Below, piece after piece: positions 1 through 6,537 of a stretch of DNA of 9,617 bases. The stretch spans positions 1 to 9,617 of the forward strand of contig CALASN010000203.1 in NCBI GenBank assembly GCA_937888735.1. The letters are read 5' to 3'. A program made the translations under genes and the position numbers. The notes beneath the pieces are model-generated. The model had not been told where the DNA came from. It ran no database searches and saw nothing but the letters and a program-made list of their open reading frames with translations. How positions within the stretch are numbered: position 1 is the first letter of the stretch; every line of letters begins with the position of its first letter. The stretch is from UBA5499 sp002426275 (GTDB taxonomy: Bacteria > Bacillota > DTU084).

Positions 1-348
1 ATTCATTCCGTTTTTTACAGCTTTTGACTGTCTATTATTCCGGGAATGGCTCACTCCTACCATCCCCAGCATGCCTATTTGGGGATTACTTTGAAACAGC
101 TCCAACATTTGAAATAACATTCTGGTGTTGCAGAGAAAAGTGTCCTGATGAAGGTAAACCTTATACTTCGCATCTGTTTTTTGGACTGCTTGGTTATATG
201 CGGAGGGAATTCCCTTTGCCCCTACGAGCTTTTGAATTTCAATGGAATAACCTGGCGGTATTTCTAAGCTTTCGATGCGCTTCTTGCACTCGGCATATAA
301 CTCTTCATCATTTACGCAGGCGATGAAGGCAATCTTCTTGGCATCCAT
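1..348 (-). CDS. StrF-like glycosyltransferase, N-terminal part (cut by window edge)
   Basis: The minus strand is open without a stop from an ATG at 348 to the window edge, giving 116 codons. The protein begins MDAKKIAFIACVNDEEL and carries KYKVYLHQDTF, with H67-Q68-D69 in the place of a metal-binding DxD-type motif. By eye about half of the first 100 residues match the complete glycosyltransferase at 1355-2137, which supports both frame and start. The family (glycosyltransferase-like, StrF domain) is found in polysaccharide clusters, but its acceptor and donor are generally unknown; transfer of a sugar to a surface glycan at the inner face of the membrane is inferred. The start is well supported by a GGAGGT site just upstream that overlaps the stop of the preceding gene, so the two are probably translationally coupled. 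The C-terminus lies outside the window. Confidence 0.85.
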   Translation of the reverse strand, partial: MDAKKIAFIACVNDEELYAECKKRIESLEIPPGYSIEIQKLVGAKGIPSAYNQAVQKTDAKYKVYLHQDTFLCNTRMLFQMLELFQSNPQIGMLGMVGVSHSRNNRQSKAVKNGMN

Positions 349-352
349 TAAG

Positions 353-1249
353 CTACCTCCAAATCGGTATTTTGGGTGACAGCGGATTTTCATAATGCTG
401 CCGCATCAGTTGCTTTGCGGTTTTAAGGTCTTCGATTTGCGCTTCTATCCCTTGCTTGTCTTCCTGAGTCGACAATTGCTTTTTCAGATTGTTTGTTTTG
501 CGGCGAATTTCTAGTAATAGAAGATGGTAAACCAGCCAACTCAAGCGCGGATGAAACTTTTTGAAATAATAGATATTGCTCCAATAAAGTTCTTTCATAA
601 TTCGCGAACGGTTTTGCGCCATTCCTTTACTGGCAAAGTGGATCACCTTAGCCTCCGGCAAAGCCATGAAACGTAATCCTTGTCTTTTGGCTCTCTCCGC
701 CCAATCCAGATCCTCATTGAAAAAATAATAATTTTCATCGTATCCGCCAAGCGTGAGATATGCCTCCCTGCGAATGAGGGCACAGGTGGTGCCTACAAAT
801 TCAACCGGAAAAGGCTTGTCCCACTTGGGCTTCCTCAGCCCGACAATTTGAGTGCGCGTCTGTTGCCTCGAACCGTCCTCGTTCAATAGCGGGCCGCTTA
901 CCCCCATCACGTTGGGATTAGCTTTTAGATATTCAAGCATGACTTTGATTGTCCCCGGCAAAACCTTGATGTCGCTGTTTGCCACGAGGATGAATTCTTC
1001 TGAAATTCCTCTCGCGATCCCTTGATTGAACGCCCTTGCCGGCCCTAAATTCTCAGTATTGTCCAGCGTCGATGCGTGAGGATATTGCTCCCTGACCGCC
1101 TCCACCGTTCCATCGCGCGAAGCGTTGTCAACTGCGTAGACTTCGGCAGTCAAGCCATATGCTTCAAGTTCCTTATAGACAGAAGCAAGAAAGCCCAGGA
1201 CAAGCTCTTTCGTTTTATAGGTAACTACAACCACCGCTAAATCGGCCAT
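353..1249 (-). CDS. GT2-family glycosyltransferase (WbbL/rhamnosyltransferase-like)
   Basis: A 298-residue family 2 glycosyltransferase. The GT-A fold opens with VVVVTYKTKELV; a nucleotide-binding VDNAS lies at 40-44, NLGPARAFNQG at about 67-77, and NSD at 91-93 takes the DxD place. The later GTTCALIRREAY, GGYD and NEDLDW (E179, D180, D182) segments are typical of the WbbL/rhamnosyltransferase group. The C-terminal 60 residues are rich in Leu, Lys and Glu and look like a long helix or coiled coil (about 240-285) without a clear membrane span. Its place just downstream of a complete dTDP-rhamnose pathway makes rhamnosyl transfer to a lipid-linked glycan plausible, but donor specificity cannot be read from sequence. 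ATG at 1249 is preceded by a weak GGTGATGAG site. Its end overlaps the ribosome site of the next gene, indicating one transcript. Confidence 0.9.
   Translation of the reverse strand: MADLAVVVVTYKTKELVLGFLASVYKELEAYGLTAEVYAVDNASRDGTVEAVREQYPHASTLDNTENLGPARAFNQGIARGISEEFILVANSDIKVLPGTIKVMLEYLKANPNVMGVSGPLLNEDGSRQQTRTQIVGLRKPKWDKPFPVEFVGTTCALIRREAYLTLGGYDENYYFFNEDLDWAERAKRQGLRFMALPEAKVIHFASKGMAQNRSRIMKELYWSNIYYFKKFHPRLSWLVYHLLLLEIRRKTNNLKKQLSTQEDKQGIEAQIEDLKTAKQLMRQHYENPLSPKIPIWR
355..360 (-). promoter_or_regulatory. Ribosome binding site embedded in the end of the upstream gene
   Basis: On the minus strand GGAGGT is followed six bases later by ATG. It is made from the final Trp-Arg codons and the first base of the TAG stop of the upstream glycosyltransferase, and it fixes the start of the partial gene at 348. 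Confidence 0.8.
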
Positions 1250-1300
1250 CTCATCACCGCCACAACATTCTTTATACTATATTCTTTCCCAAATGCTGAA

Positions 1301-1348
1301 AAAACTTGTTCTTTAACGGAACATTCATAGAACGTAGAACTAAGTTTT
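1301..1348 (-). terminator. AT-rich hairpin between two glycosyltransferase genes, terminator-like
   Basis: On the minus strand AAAACTTAGTTCT (1348-1336) can pair with AGAACAAGTTTT (1312-1301), leaving one bulged A. A smaller ACGTTC/GAATGT stem fits inside the loop, and the right arm runs into a T-tract. It begins a few bases after the stop of the upstream glycosyltransferase. The stem is A/T-rich, so termination would be weak or partial; it could instead be an mRNA-stabilising or attenuating structure. A TATAGT further downstream might belong to a weak promoter, but no good -35 accompanies it. Confidence 0.35.
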
Positions 1349-1354
1349 CACAAA

Positions 1355-2137
1355 CTAATCGGGTTGCAAGAGTTTTTCTATTTCTCTGATGTGTTTATCC
1401 AAAAAACTGCCGTAAGCGGCTTTGAAAATTTCCATCACCCTGCTGAACTCGCGATGGTAGACTTCATCTTCCGCCGCCGTCCTGTCGGCGCCGACGTGCA
1501 GGCACCATGGCCTTTTTTGCCTCGGCACAATAACGCGGTAGCCCTTTTTAATGAATTCAAGGCACTGCGGGCCTTCATAATAGATGAAACCTCCATAGAG
1601 ATCTTCGCGCCAGGGCAAATCGTATTGAGTGGCCATCAATAAACCGTCTATACAAGCCACCGGTAAATAAGGCTTCCAAATTGGCAGATAGCTCAGCTTT
1701 CTCACCTTGCGTTTATTCCATGCGGCTGGAATAAGCGAATTTCCAATGCCACCGATGGTGCCAATGCGGAGGATAGTTCCAAAAGAATGCAGCCCATCGT
1801 GAAACCAGACTCCGCTTTTAGGGAGCCTTGTTCCCCCCTGCACGCCAATCATTCCAATCTTCGGATCTGCAAACAGCGTTAATAAATCCAAAAGGAAATT
1901 TTTATTTAAGACAAAAGTATCTTGATGTAAGTAGACTTTGTATTTCGCTTTCGATTGCGCAAGCGCCTCATTATAAGCCCGCGCGATGTTTGTAGCGCCG
2001 ATTTTCTTGATTATCTCTACGTCATAGCCAGGCGGAACTATCAGCTCTTTCAGATGCTGTTCGCATCTTTGCCAAAGAGCTTCATCATTTACACAAGCGA
2101 TGAAAGCAAAAGCTTTATTCTCCACATCTGCCACCAT
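1355..2137 (-). CDS. StrF-like glycosyltransferase
   Basis: A 260-residue protein paralogous to the partial gene at 1-348 and related to the StrF-type glycosyltransferase-like family. Shared blocks are FAFIACVNDE, VPPGYDVEI, IARAYNEAL and KYKVYLHQDTF (H71-Q72-D73, probable metal or nucleotide-sugar site), followed by IGMIGVQGG. Later segments with many Trp, Tyr and Gly residues (YLPVACIDGLLMA, FIYYEGPQCLEFIKKGY) match the usual C-terminal part. No signal peptide or membrane span is evident, so it is likely cytoplasmic or peripheral. The start is uncertain. ATG at 2137 lacks a good ribosome site, whereas GTG at 2125 aligns exactly with the first residue of the paralogue and has GGTGG six bases upstream. 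It lies about 40 bases after rfbB, probably in one operon. Activity and substrate are inferred from context. Confidence 0.85.
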   Translation of the reverse strand: MVADVENKAFAFIACVNDEALWQRCEQHLKELIVPPGYDVEIIKKIGATNIARAYNEALAQSKAKYKVYLHQDTFVLNKNFLLDLLTLFADPKIGMIGVQGGTRLPKSGVWFHDGLHSFGTILRIGTIGGIGNSLIPAAWNKRKVRKLSYLPIWKPYLPVACIDGLLMATQYDLPWREDLYGGFIYYEGPQCLEFIKKGYRVIVPRQKRPWCLHVGADRTAAEDEVYHREFSRVMEIFKAAYGSFLDKHIREIEKLLQPD

Positions 2138-2176
2138 CCAAAAGCATATTATTGCGTTCTAAGGAAACTAATAGGT

Positions 2177-3226
2177 TTAGAAATACATCTGCTGGTAGTA
2201 ATTAAGATATTCGCCGGAAGTGATCTTGCGGATCCAGTCGGGATTGTTCAAGTACCAAGCGATGGTCTCTTGAATGCCTTTTTCGAAGGTATAAGCCGGC
2301 TTCCAGCCTAACCGGGCCGTGATTTTGCTGTGATCGATGGCATATCTGCGATCATGGCCGGGACGGTCTTTCACAAAGTCGATGAGCTCTTCTGGCTTTT
2401 CCAGGGTTTGTAAAATCAGTTTCACCAGCTCAAGGTTAGTCTTTTCGTTATTACCGCCGATATTATAGATTTCGCCAGTTTCCCCCCGCTCCAGCACAAG
2501 CCGGATGGCGGCGCAATGGTCTGAGACATGCAGCCAGTCTCTCACCTGCAGGCCGTCGCCGTAGACAGGCAGTTTCTTGCCGGCAAGGCAGTTGTTGATC
2601 ATCAAGGGAATCAGCTTTTCCGGGAACTGATAAGGTCCGTAGTTATTGCTGCAGCGCGTGATGTTAACCGGCAGGCCATATGTCTGGTGATACGCTCTGA
2701 CCAAGAGATCGGCGCTGGCTTTGGAGGCGGAATAGGGGCTGTTGGGCAAAAGCGGCATGGTCTCTACGAACTTGCCTGTAGAAGCCAATGCTCCGTAAAC
2801 CTCGTCTGTGGACACCTGGAGGAATTTTACATTTGGCCGGTACTCTCTGCTGTATTTATCTTCCGGGTCAAGCTTCCAGGCTTTCATGGCAACGTCAAGT
2901 AGCACCTGGGCGCCCAATATGTTGGTGGTCAGGAATGCCTCGGGATCCACAATGCTCCTGTCCACGTGAGTCTCCGCCGCAAAATTGACAACAGCGTCGA
3001 TGTCATGCTCGGCGAAGACCTCTGCCATTCTCTTTCGCTCTCTGATATCGGCTTTAAGGAAAACATAGTTTGCTCTGTCCTCCACTTCCCGCAGATTTTC
3101 CAAATTGCCGGCATACGTCAGGAGATCTACATTAACGATTTTCACGTCAGGACGTCTTTTCAGCAGCAGCTTAATGAAGTTGCTGCCGATAAACCCTGCG
3201 CCGCCAGTGACTAAAATATTGTTCAT
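2177..3226 (-). CDS. rfbB: dTDP-glucose 4,6-dehydratase
   Basis: Second step of dTDP-L-rhamnose synthesis: NAD-dependent conversion of dTDP-glucose to dTDP-4-keto-6-deoxyglucose in the cytoplasm. It is an extended short-chain dehydrogenase. The Rossmann nucleotide site GGAGFIGSN is at residues 8-16, STDEVYG carries the Thr-Asp-Glu catalytic triad residues (140-142), and SPYSASK holds the catalytic Tyr165 and Lys169. NFAAETHVDRS and RCSNNYGPYQFPEKLIP are hallmark blocks. Length from ATG 3226 is 349 residues, normal for the family. An in-frame upstream ATG at 3250 would add MRKTRSGK before the conserved MNNILVTGG and overlap the preceding gene. The 3226 start is preferred because AGGAG stands seven bases before it. 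It follows the rfbC-rfbD stop by ten bases. Confidence 0.96.
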   Translation of the reverse strand: MNNILVTGGAGFIGSNFIKLLLKRRPDVKIVNVDLLTYAGNLENLREVEDRANYVFLKADIRERKRMAEVFAEHDIDAVVNFAAETHVDRSIVDPEAFLTTNILGAQVLLDVAMKAWKLDPEDKYSREYRPNVKFLQVSTDEVYGALASTGKFVETMPLLPNSPYSASKASADLLVRAYHQTYGLPVNITRCSNNYGPYQFPEKLIPLMINNCLAGKKLPVYGDGLQVRDWLHVSDHCAAIRLVLERGETGEIYNIGGNNEKTNLELVKLILQTLEKPEELIDFVKDRPGHDRRYAIDHSKITARLGWKPAYTFEKGIQETIAWYLNNPDWIRKITSGEYLNYYQQMYF

Positions 3227-3233
3227 CTTCCCA

Positions 3234-3238
3234 CTCCT
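3234..3238 (-). promoter_or_regulatory. rfbB ribosome binding site overlapping rfbC-rfbD stop
   Basis: AGGAG on the minus strand, seven bases before ATG 3226. Its first bases belong to the TAG that ends the fused rfbC-rfbD gene. It decides the rfbB start and suggests translational coupling. Confidence 0.75.
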
Positions 3239-4628
3239 AGTCTTCCGCAAGTTCTTTCAAATATCGCTTCAGAGCATCCTCCCAAGGTGGCAGGCAGGCA
3301 AAGCCGTTTTCCCGCAATTTGGTTTTGGCTAATCTGGAATTAAGGGGCCTGGCGGCTTTTGTAGGGTACTGAGAAGTGGGCACGGGGTTTACCTTCACCT
3401 TAAGCCCGGCACACTTGAAGATCTCCTTGGCGAACTCATACCAACTGCACTGGCCGCTTCCTGCGGCGTGGTAGGCGCCATATTTTTTAGTCTGAAGAAG
3501 CTCGCAGAGAAAAACTGCCAAATCCTTGGTATACGTGGGCGAGCCGATTTGATCGCAGACTACGTTTAGCTCTTCTTTGTTGGCCAGATTCAGCATGGTC
3601 TTGACAAAATTCCCGCCATGCTTGCCAAAAACCCAGGACGTCCTCACGATGAAATGTTTTTCCACCAGTTCTCTGACCGCCTCTTCCCCTTTAGCTTTGG
3701 AATACCCATAATAATTCAGGGGACTTATCGCTTGCTCTTCAGCCTGAGGCTGAGAGCCCTGACCGGAGAAGACGTAATCCGTGCTGAGGTAGACTAATTT
3801 AGCGTCTATCCTGCGGCAGGCTGCGGCCACAGCTTTGGTTCCTTCGACGTTTACGGCGTAACATCGCTCTTTTTCCTCTTCTGCTTTATCCACAGCCGTG
3901 AAAGCAGCGCAATGCACAACCACGTCCGGCTTAGCCTTTACAATATAGGCTTCAGTCTGCTCTCTGTCCGTGAGATCAAAGTCTGCCAGATCCGCGGCAA
4001 TGCACTGGATACCAAGGAATTTCAGCCGTTCCGCGACATCATGCCCCAATTGCCCGCCTGCTCCCGTAACCAAGACCTTGATGCTGAAATTGGCATCGCT
4101 AGCCGCCAAAAGCGACGCGTTTGCGTCCTTCTGAGACAAAATGGGATTGGCAATGCCCCAGTCGATCTTGAGCTCCGGATCATCGAATCTAATGCTGCGG
4201 TCGTGCGCCGGGGAATAATACGCATCAACTTTGTATTGCACTTCCACGTCCTCTGTCAGGGTAAGAAAGGCATGGCCAAAGCCTTTGGGAATCAACAGCT
4301 GTTTTTTGTTTTCAGCGGACAGTTCGACGCTGAACCACTTCTTATATGTATCGGAGCCCTTCCTCAAATCTATCACTGTATCTGTGATGGCGCCTTTTGT
4401 GCATCTGATGAGCTTAGTCTGGGCTTGGGGATTGACTTGAAAGTGAATGCCGCGCAGCGTGCCCTTCTGAGCTGAATATGATTGGTTGTCCTGCACAAAA
4501 TCCGCATCAATTCCAGCGGCCGTGAATTTATTTTTGGTGTAAGTTTCTGTAAACCAACCGCGCTTGTCTCCATATAGTTCCGTTTCGATAATCAATAGCC
4601 CTCTAAAGTCGGTTCCGGTAATTTTCAT
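3237..4628 (-). CDS. rfbC-rfbD: Fused dTDP-4-dehydrorhamnose 3,5-epimerase / dTDP-4-dehydrorhamnose reductase
   Basis: One 463-residue protein performs the last two steps of dTDP-L-rhamnose synthesis. Residues 1 to about 175 form the RfbC (RmlC) cupin epimerase. RGWFTETY, QDNQSYS, GTLRGIHFQ with the catalytic His62, and IPKGFGHAFLTL are all present. From about 183 the RfbD (RmlD) reductase begins with IKVLVTGAGGQLG. CAAFTAVDKAEE, LSTDYVFSG and YGYSK follow, the last with catalytic Tyr307 and Lys311, and then the substrate-domain VRTSWVFGKHGGNFVKTM. The joint is a short Ala/Ser/Asp/Asn segment (LLAASDANFS). ATG 4628 is chosen because GGGGAG lies seven bases upstream; an in-frame TTG at 4634 would add two residues. 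The gene sits 15 bases after the stop of a decayed rfbA copy, so it once followed rfbA in the same operon. RfbC and RfbD are separate proteins in many bacteria. Confidence 0.95.
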   Translation of the reverse strand: MKITGTDFRGLLIIETELYGDKRGWFTETYTKNKFTAAGIDADFVQDNQSYSAQKGTLRGIHFQVNPQAQTKLIRCTKGAITDTVIDLRKGSDTYKKWFSVELSAENKKQLLIPKGFGHAFLTLTEDVEVQYKVDAYYSPAHDRSIRFDDPELKIDWGIANPILSQKDANASLLAASDANFSIKVLVTGAGGQLGHDVAERLKFLGIQCIAADLADFDLTDREQTEAYIVKAKPDVVVHCAAFTAVDKAEEEKERCYAVNVEGTKAVAAACRRIDAKLVYLSTDYVFSGQGSQPQAEEQAISPLNYYGYSKAKGEEAVRELVEKHFIVRTSWVFGKHGGNFVKTMLNLANKEELNVVCDQIGSPTYTKDLAVFLCELLQTKKYGAYHAAGSGQCSWYEFAKEIFKCAGLKVKVNPVPTSQYPTKAARPLNSRLAKTKLRENGFACLPPWEDALKRYLKELAED

Positions 4629-4635
4629 CTTCAAG

Positions 4636-4641
4636 CTCCCC
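4636..4641 (-). promoter_or_regulatory. rfbC-rfbD ribosome binding site
   Basis: GGGGAG on the minus strand, seven bases before ATG 4628 and two bases after the TAA of the decayed rfbA copy. It favours ATG 4628 over the upstream TTG at 4634. Confidence 0.7.
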
Positions 4642-4643
4642 GC

Positions 4644-4883
4644 TTAATATCTTATTTTCCCTTCTGCTGCCCGTAAAGCTACACGTGAGCGTAACGTCTG
4701 CAAGATACAGGCGATTCAAATCTGTGATCTTCAGTGCTCCTCTCTCCGACGGCTTTATCGGTTTGGTTAACTGAACCGCGCTGGTAATTTGACTTCCGGT
4801 TTTGCAGCTTTTCTTCCGAGGGGACCGCTTTGCCGTTGGCATCTAATCCGACGATGCCAACCCTTTCCGGGTCCGGTTGGTAG
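4644..4883 (-). pseudogene. Remnant second copy of rfbA (glucose-1-phosphate thymidylyltransferase)
   Basis: This stretch aligns with the 3' half of the intact rfbA at 6537-7421 but is riddled with deletions. Recognisable peptides are PDPERVGIVG, DANGKAV, KPIKPSERGALKITDLNR and LYLADVTL, in two frames. Relative to the intact gene it lacks about 186 bases (equivalent of 6586-6771), a further gap of roughly 35-40 bases near the equivalent of 6875-6910, and 17 bases between two copies of a TGC-CCCGT-like repeat. The end is preserved: AAA ATA AGA TAT TAA as in real rfbA. Its 5' side jumps straight into helicase DNA at about 4883, so the N-terminal nucleotidyltransferase core is gone. It cannot encode an enzyme. 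It records an earlier rfbA directly in front of rfbC-rfbD. Confidence 0.9.
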
Positions 4884-5040
4884 TTTTTAAACATTGGCTC
4901 AACGCAACGGAGCTGCACGATCAACGGACACCAAACCATAATTCCTCGTTAGATTGCGAATACCGCCGTCTGAGTTAATAGCGGGATATTATTTTCGTCA
5001 GCAAAGCGCTCTTGAAGTTCGCTTGGACAAAGCAAAATGA
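4884..5040 (-). pseudogene. Remnant of DNA2-like helicase gene
   Basis: Reading the minus strand gives SELQERFADEN, then GGIRNL, EELW and VEPMFK. These match the broken helicase at 7777-8600 (RELQERFADEN, GGIRNL, EELW, IDPMFK) in order. Compared with that copy, an internal stretch of about 50 bases (SYRRPELSVQMLADRLNP) is missing and several small indels scramble the frame. Nucleotide similarity resumes clearly at ATTTTCGTCAGCAAA. Similarity may fade out as far as 5074. The fragment is fused at about 4883 to the rfbA remnant, skipping the DNA equivalent to 7015-8326. It is non-functional. Confidence 0.85.
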
Positions 5041-5117
5041 TAGTGCCTGGAGAAATCCGTTAAGATCAATGGTCTGCTGTCAGATAGCAGGTTATACTAA
5101 AATTGGCTTTCATTTAC

Positions 5118-6191
5118 TTACTGTTCTTTTATTTTTTCCTTTCGGATGCCAAGAATCAAGTATCTCAGAATCGGGATACGCTTCAGCAGCTCATATAAAG
5201 CGGGAGAACCGATAAGGACTGAGCAAATGGCAATCAGATAAATTGCAAATACAGGCAAGGCCGCATAGAGCTTCAGAAAATAGCAAGCGACAAGGACAAC
5301 AAGATAGTGGACGATGTAAATGCCAAAGCTCGATTTTGTCATATAAGCTGCAAATTTCGACGTCTTATTGAGCCATGCCTTACCGCAGCCCAAAATCGCA
5401 AGAATCGCAAGCCACAGGTAAGCGTTGGTGAAAACGCTTTTCAGGCAGGCATCAGCGGCATAATTCTGACCGAAATAATAAACCGTATAAGCAATACCCG
5501 TCACGACAGCGAGCATTAGCATCGGCAGGTGAATCCTCTGCACTTTGCCCTGAATCTCGTCGTGAGCGAATATGAAATAACCGAGCAAAAAAGCAACAAA
5601 GTAAATACCAAAGCGATAAGTCGTAATAACCGGCATATTGAGAATTTGCGACGCTCCCCAGAGGGGAAAGAAAAGGAACAGAATCAAGAAAAGATTACAC
5701 TTTCCGCAGAGCGTGTAGAATTTATCCTTAGAATCGATTTTTCGAATCAGCACAAGCAACAATGAGAACACCCACAGCATCTGGATAAACCATAACGGAC
5801 CGATCCCGGAAATGACCATAACGGGATAACGGATGAACGCTGGAATCATATTCCACGCGCCGCCGAGCTTTATATTGAAATAACCGACCATCCATTGAAA
5901 CACGAAGAGGCCGAGCGTGGACGGAACAAGCAGCTTCACGGTTCTGTCTTTAATAAACTGCTTGTGACTCCGATGCTCCAATGCATAACGGGAGCTGATC
6001 CCGGCAATCAGGAACAGCAGTACCATAAACCACGGGTAGACGAAATACAGCACGGCGTCCTGATACTGTACTTTCGAAAAACCGCCGACGCCGCCGAGCA
6101 CGCCTACACCGTTGAACATGTAAAAGACATGATAAACCAGAACCAGCAAAACAGTAGCCCAGCGGATATTGTCTATGTAGTGCTTTCTCAT
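5118..6191 (-). CDS. Acyltransferase 3 family integral membrane protein
   Basis: A 357-residue, strongly hydrophobic protein with about ten predicted membrane spans separated by short basic loops. The N-terminus MRKHYIDNIRWATVLLVLVYHVFYMF matches the acyltransferase 3 family, with the usual Arg (R10) and His (H21, YHV) thought to take part in acyl transfer. WFMVLLFLIAGISSRYAL and GIGPLWFIQMLWVFSLL are further family-like blocks. Members O-acylate exported glycans, lipids or antibiotics. Next to a rhamnose polysaccharide cluster, acetylation of that glycan is a reasonable inference, but substrate is not shown. ATG 6191 is chosen because GGAGAG lies upstream and it starts two bases after the regulator stop; an in-frame TTG at 6197 would overlap it. 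The C-terminus is Lys/Glu-rich (IRKEKIKEQ). No clear terminator follows. Confidence 0.88.
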   Translation of the reverse strand: MRKHYIDNIRWATVLLVLVYHVFYMFNGVGVLGGVGGFSKVQYQDAVLYFVYPWFMVLLFLIAGISSRYALEHRSHKQFIKDRTVKLLVPSTLGLFVFQWMVGYFNIKLGGAWNMIPAFIRYPVMVISGIGPLWFIQMLWVFSLLLVLIRKIDSKDKFYTLCGKCNLFLILFLFFPLWGASQILNMPVITTYRFGIYFVAFLLGYFIFAHDEIQGKVQRIHLPMLMLAVVTGIAYTVYYFGQNYAADACLKSVFTNAYLWLAILAILGCGKAWLNKTSKFAAYMTKSSFGIYIVHYLVVLVACYFLKLYAALPVFAIYLIAICSVLIGSPALYELLKRIPILRYLILGIRKEKIKEQ

Positions 6192-6193
6192 TG

Positions 6194-6406
6194 TCAACTC
6201 TCCGCCTTATCTGCAAAAATTTTTGCCGCAACCTCGGCAAGGCTTTCTTTGGGCGGAATGGCAATGCCTTTCTTGTCATCGGCAAGCATGATTAGCGTGT
6301 CTCCTGGCGTAATGCCGAATACGTCTCTTGCCTGCTTCGGAATCACGATTTGCCCCTTTTCACCAACTGTAACCGTCCAAGCATATTTTCCTTTTTTTGT
6401 ATTCAT
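6194..6406 (-). CDS. AbrB/SpoVT-type DNA-binding protein
   Basis: A 70-residue protein with the swapped-hairpin AbrB fold at about residues 8-50 (WTVTVGEKGQIVIPKQARDVF followed by GITPGDTLIML). Such proteins bind DNA as dimers or tetramers and act as transition-state regulators or as antitoxin-like repressors. The C-terminal 20 residues are Ala/Glu/Lys-rich and probably helical. ATG 6406 has a perfect AGGAGG five bases before it. The stop is two bases before the acyltransferase ATG, so the two are co-transcribed and perhaps coupled. No toxin gene is paired with it. It may control its own promoter, which overlaps a palindrome, and the acyltransferase with it. The targets are inferred, not shown. 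Confidence 0.9.
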   Translation of the reverse strand: MNTKKGKYAWTVTVGEKGQIVIPKQARDVFGITPGDTLIMLADDKKGIAIPPKESLAEVAAKIFADKAES

Positions 6407-6423
6407 GTTTGCCTCCTAAGTTC

Positions 6424-6449
6424 AATAAGTATGATTTGTATAACTTATT
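6424..6449. promoter_or_regulatory. Palindrome overlapping the cassette promoter, candidate operator
   Basis: AATAAGT at 6424-6430 and its exact complement ACTTATT at 6443-6449 are separated by 12 bases. Further AGTAT/ATACTT half-copies occur up to 6460. The right arm overlaps the -10 box and the left lies between the likely start point and the ribosome site. A regulator bound here would block transcription. The AbrB-type protein encoded just downstream is the obvious candidate, though AbrB proteins have no strict consensus. Confidence 0.45.
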
Positions 6450-6475
6450 ATACTTAATAAAAACCCGGAAGTCAA
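6447..6475 (-). promoter_or_regulatory. Near-consensus housekeeping promoter for the regulator-acyltransferase cassette
   Basis: On the minus strand TTGACT (6475-6470) and TATAAT (6452-6447) are separated by exactly 17 bases. That is five of six and six of six matches to the vegetative sigma factor consensus. The ATG of the AbrB-type gene is about 40 bases downstream of the -10. It is the only strong promoter seen in the window and may also feed rfbC-rfbD, rfbB and the glycosyltransferases, since no clear terminator intervenes. Confidence 0.8.
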
Positions 6476-6537
6476 TAAACCAAATATACAAATTTTGATT
6501 ACGCTAATAAACCAAATATACAAATTTTGATTACGCT
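6474..6537. repeat. Perfect 32-bp tandem direct repeat
   Basis: Bases 6474-6505 and 6506-6537 are identical; each starts AATAAACCAAATATACAAAT and ends GATTACGCT. The array fills the whole space between the rfbA stop codon, whose last base is 6537, and the -35 box of the cassette promoter. The outer two bases of that -35 come from the repeat itself. Confidence 0.95.

Noticed and set aside
24..326. Plus-strand open frame of 100 residues
   Set aside because: It is the complement of the partial StrF-like glycosyltransferase, which has clear homology to a neighbour and a strong ribosome site.
3912..4475. Plus-strand open frame of 187 residues
   Set aside because: Antisense to the intact rfbC-rfbD gene; no domain or ribosome site supports it.
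4603..4939. Two overlapping minus-strand frames that might be called small hypothetical proteins
   Set aside because: Their peptides are pieces of RfbA and of the helicase in mixed frames, and the downstream one runs out of frame into rfbC-rfbD, so they are remnants.
5060..5095. CTGCT/AGCAG hairpin as terminator after the acyltransferase
   Set aside because: The stem is only five pairs and no T-tract follows it.
6194..6406. AbrB-type protein as antitoxin of a toxin-antitoxin pair
   Set aside because: The partner gene two bases downstream encodes a ten-span acyltransferase, not a toxin of any recognised type.
5895..6419. Plus-strand open frame of 174 residues
   Set aside because: Antisense to both the acyltransferase and the AbrB-type gene, with no recognisable content.
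6474..6537. CRISPR-like repeat
   Set aside because: The two 32-base units are directly adjacent with no spacer between them.
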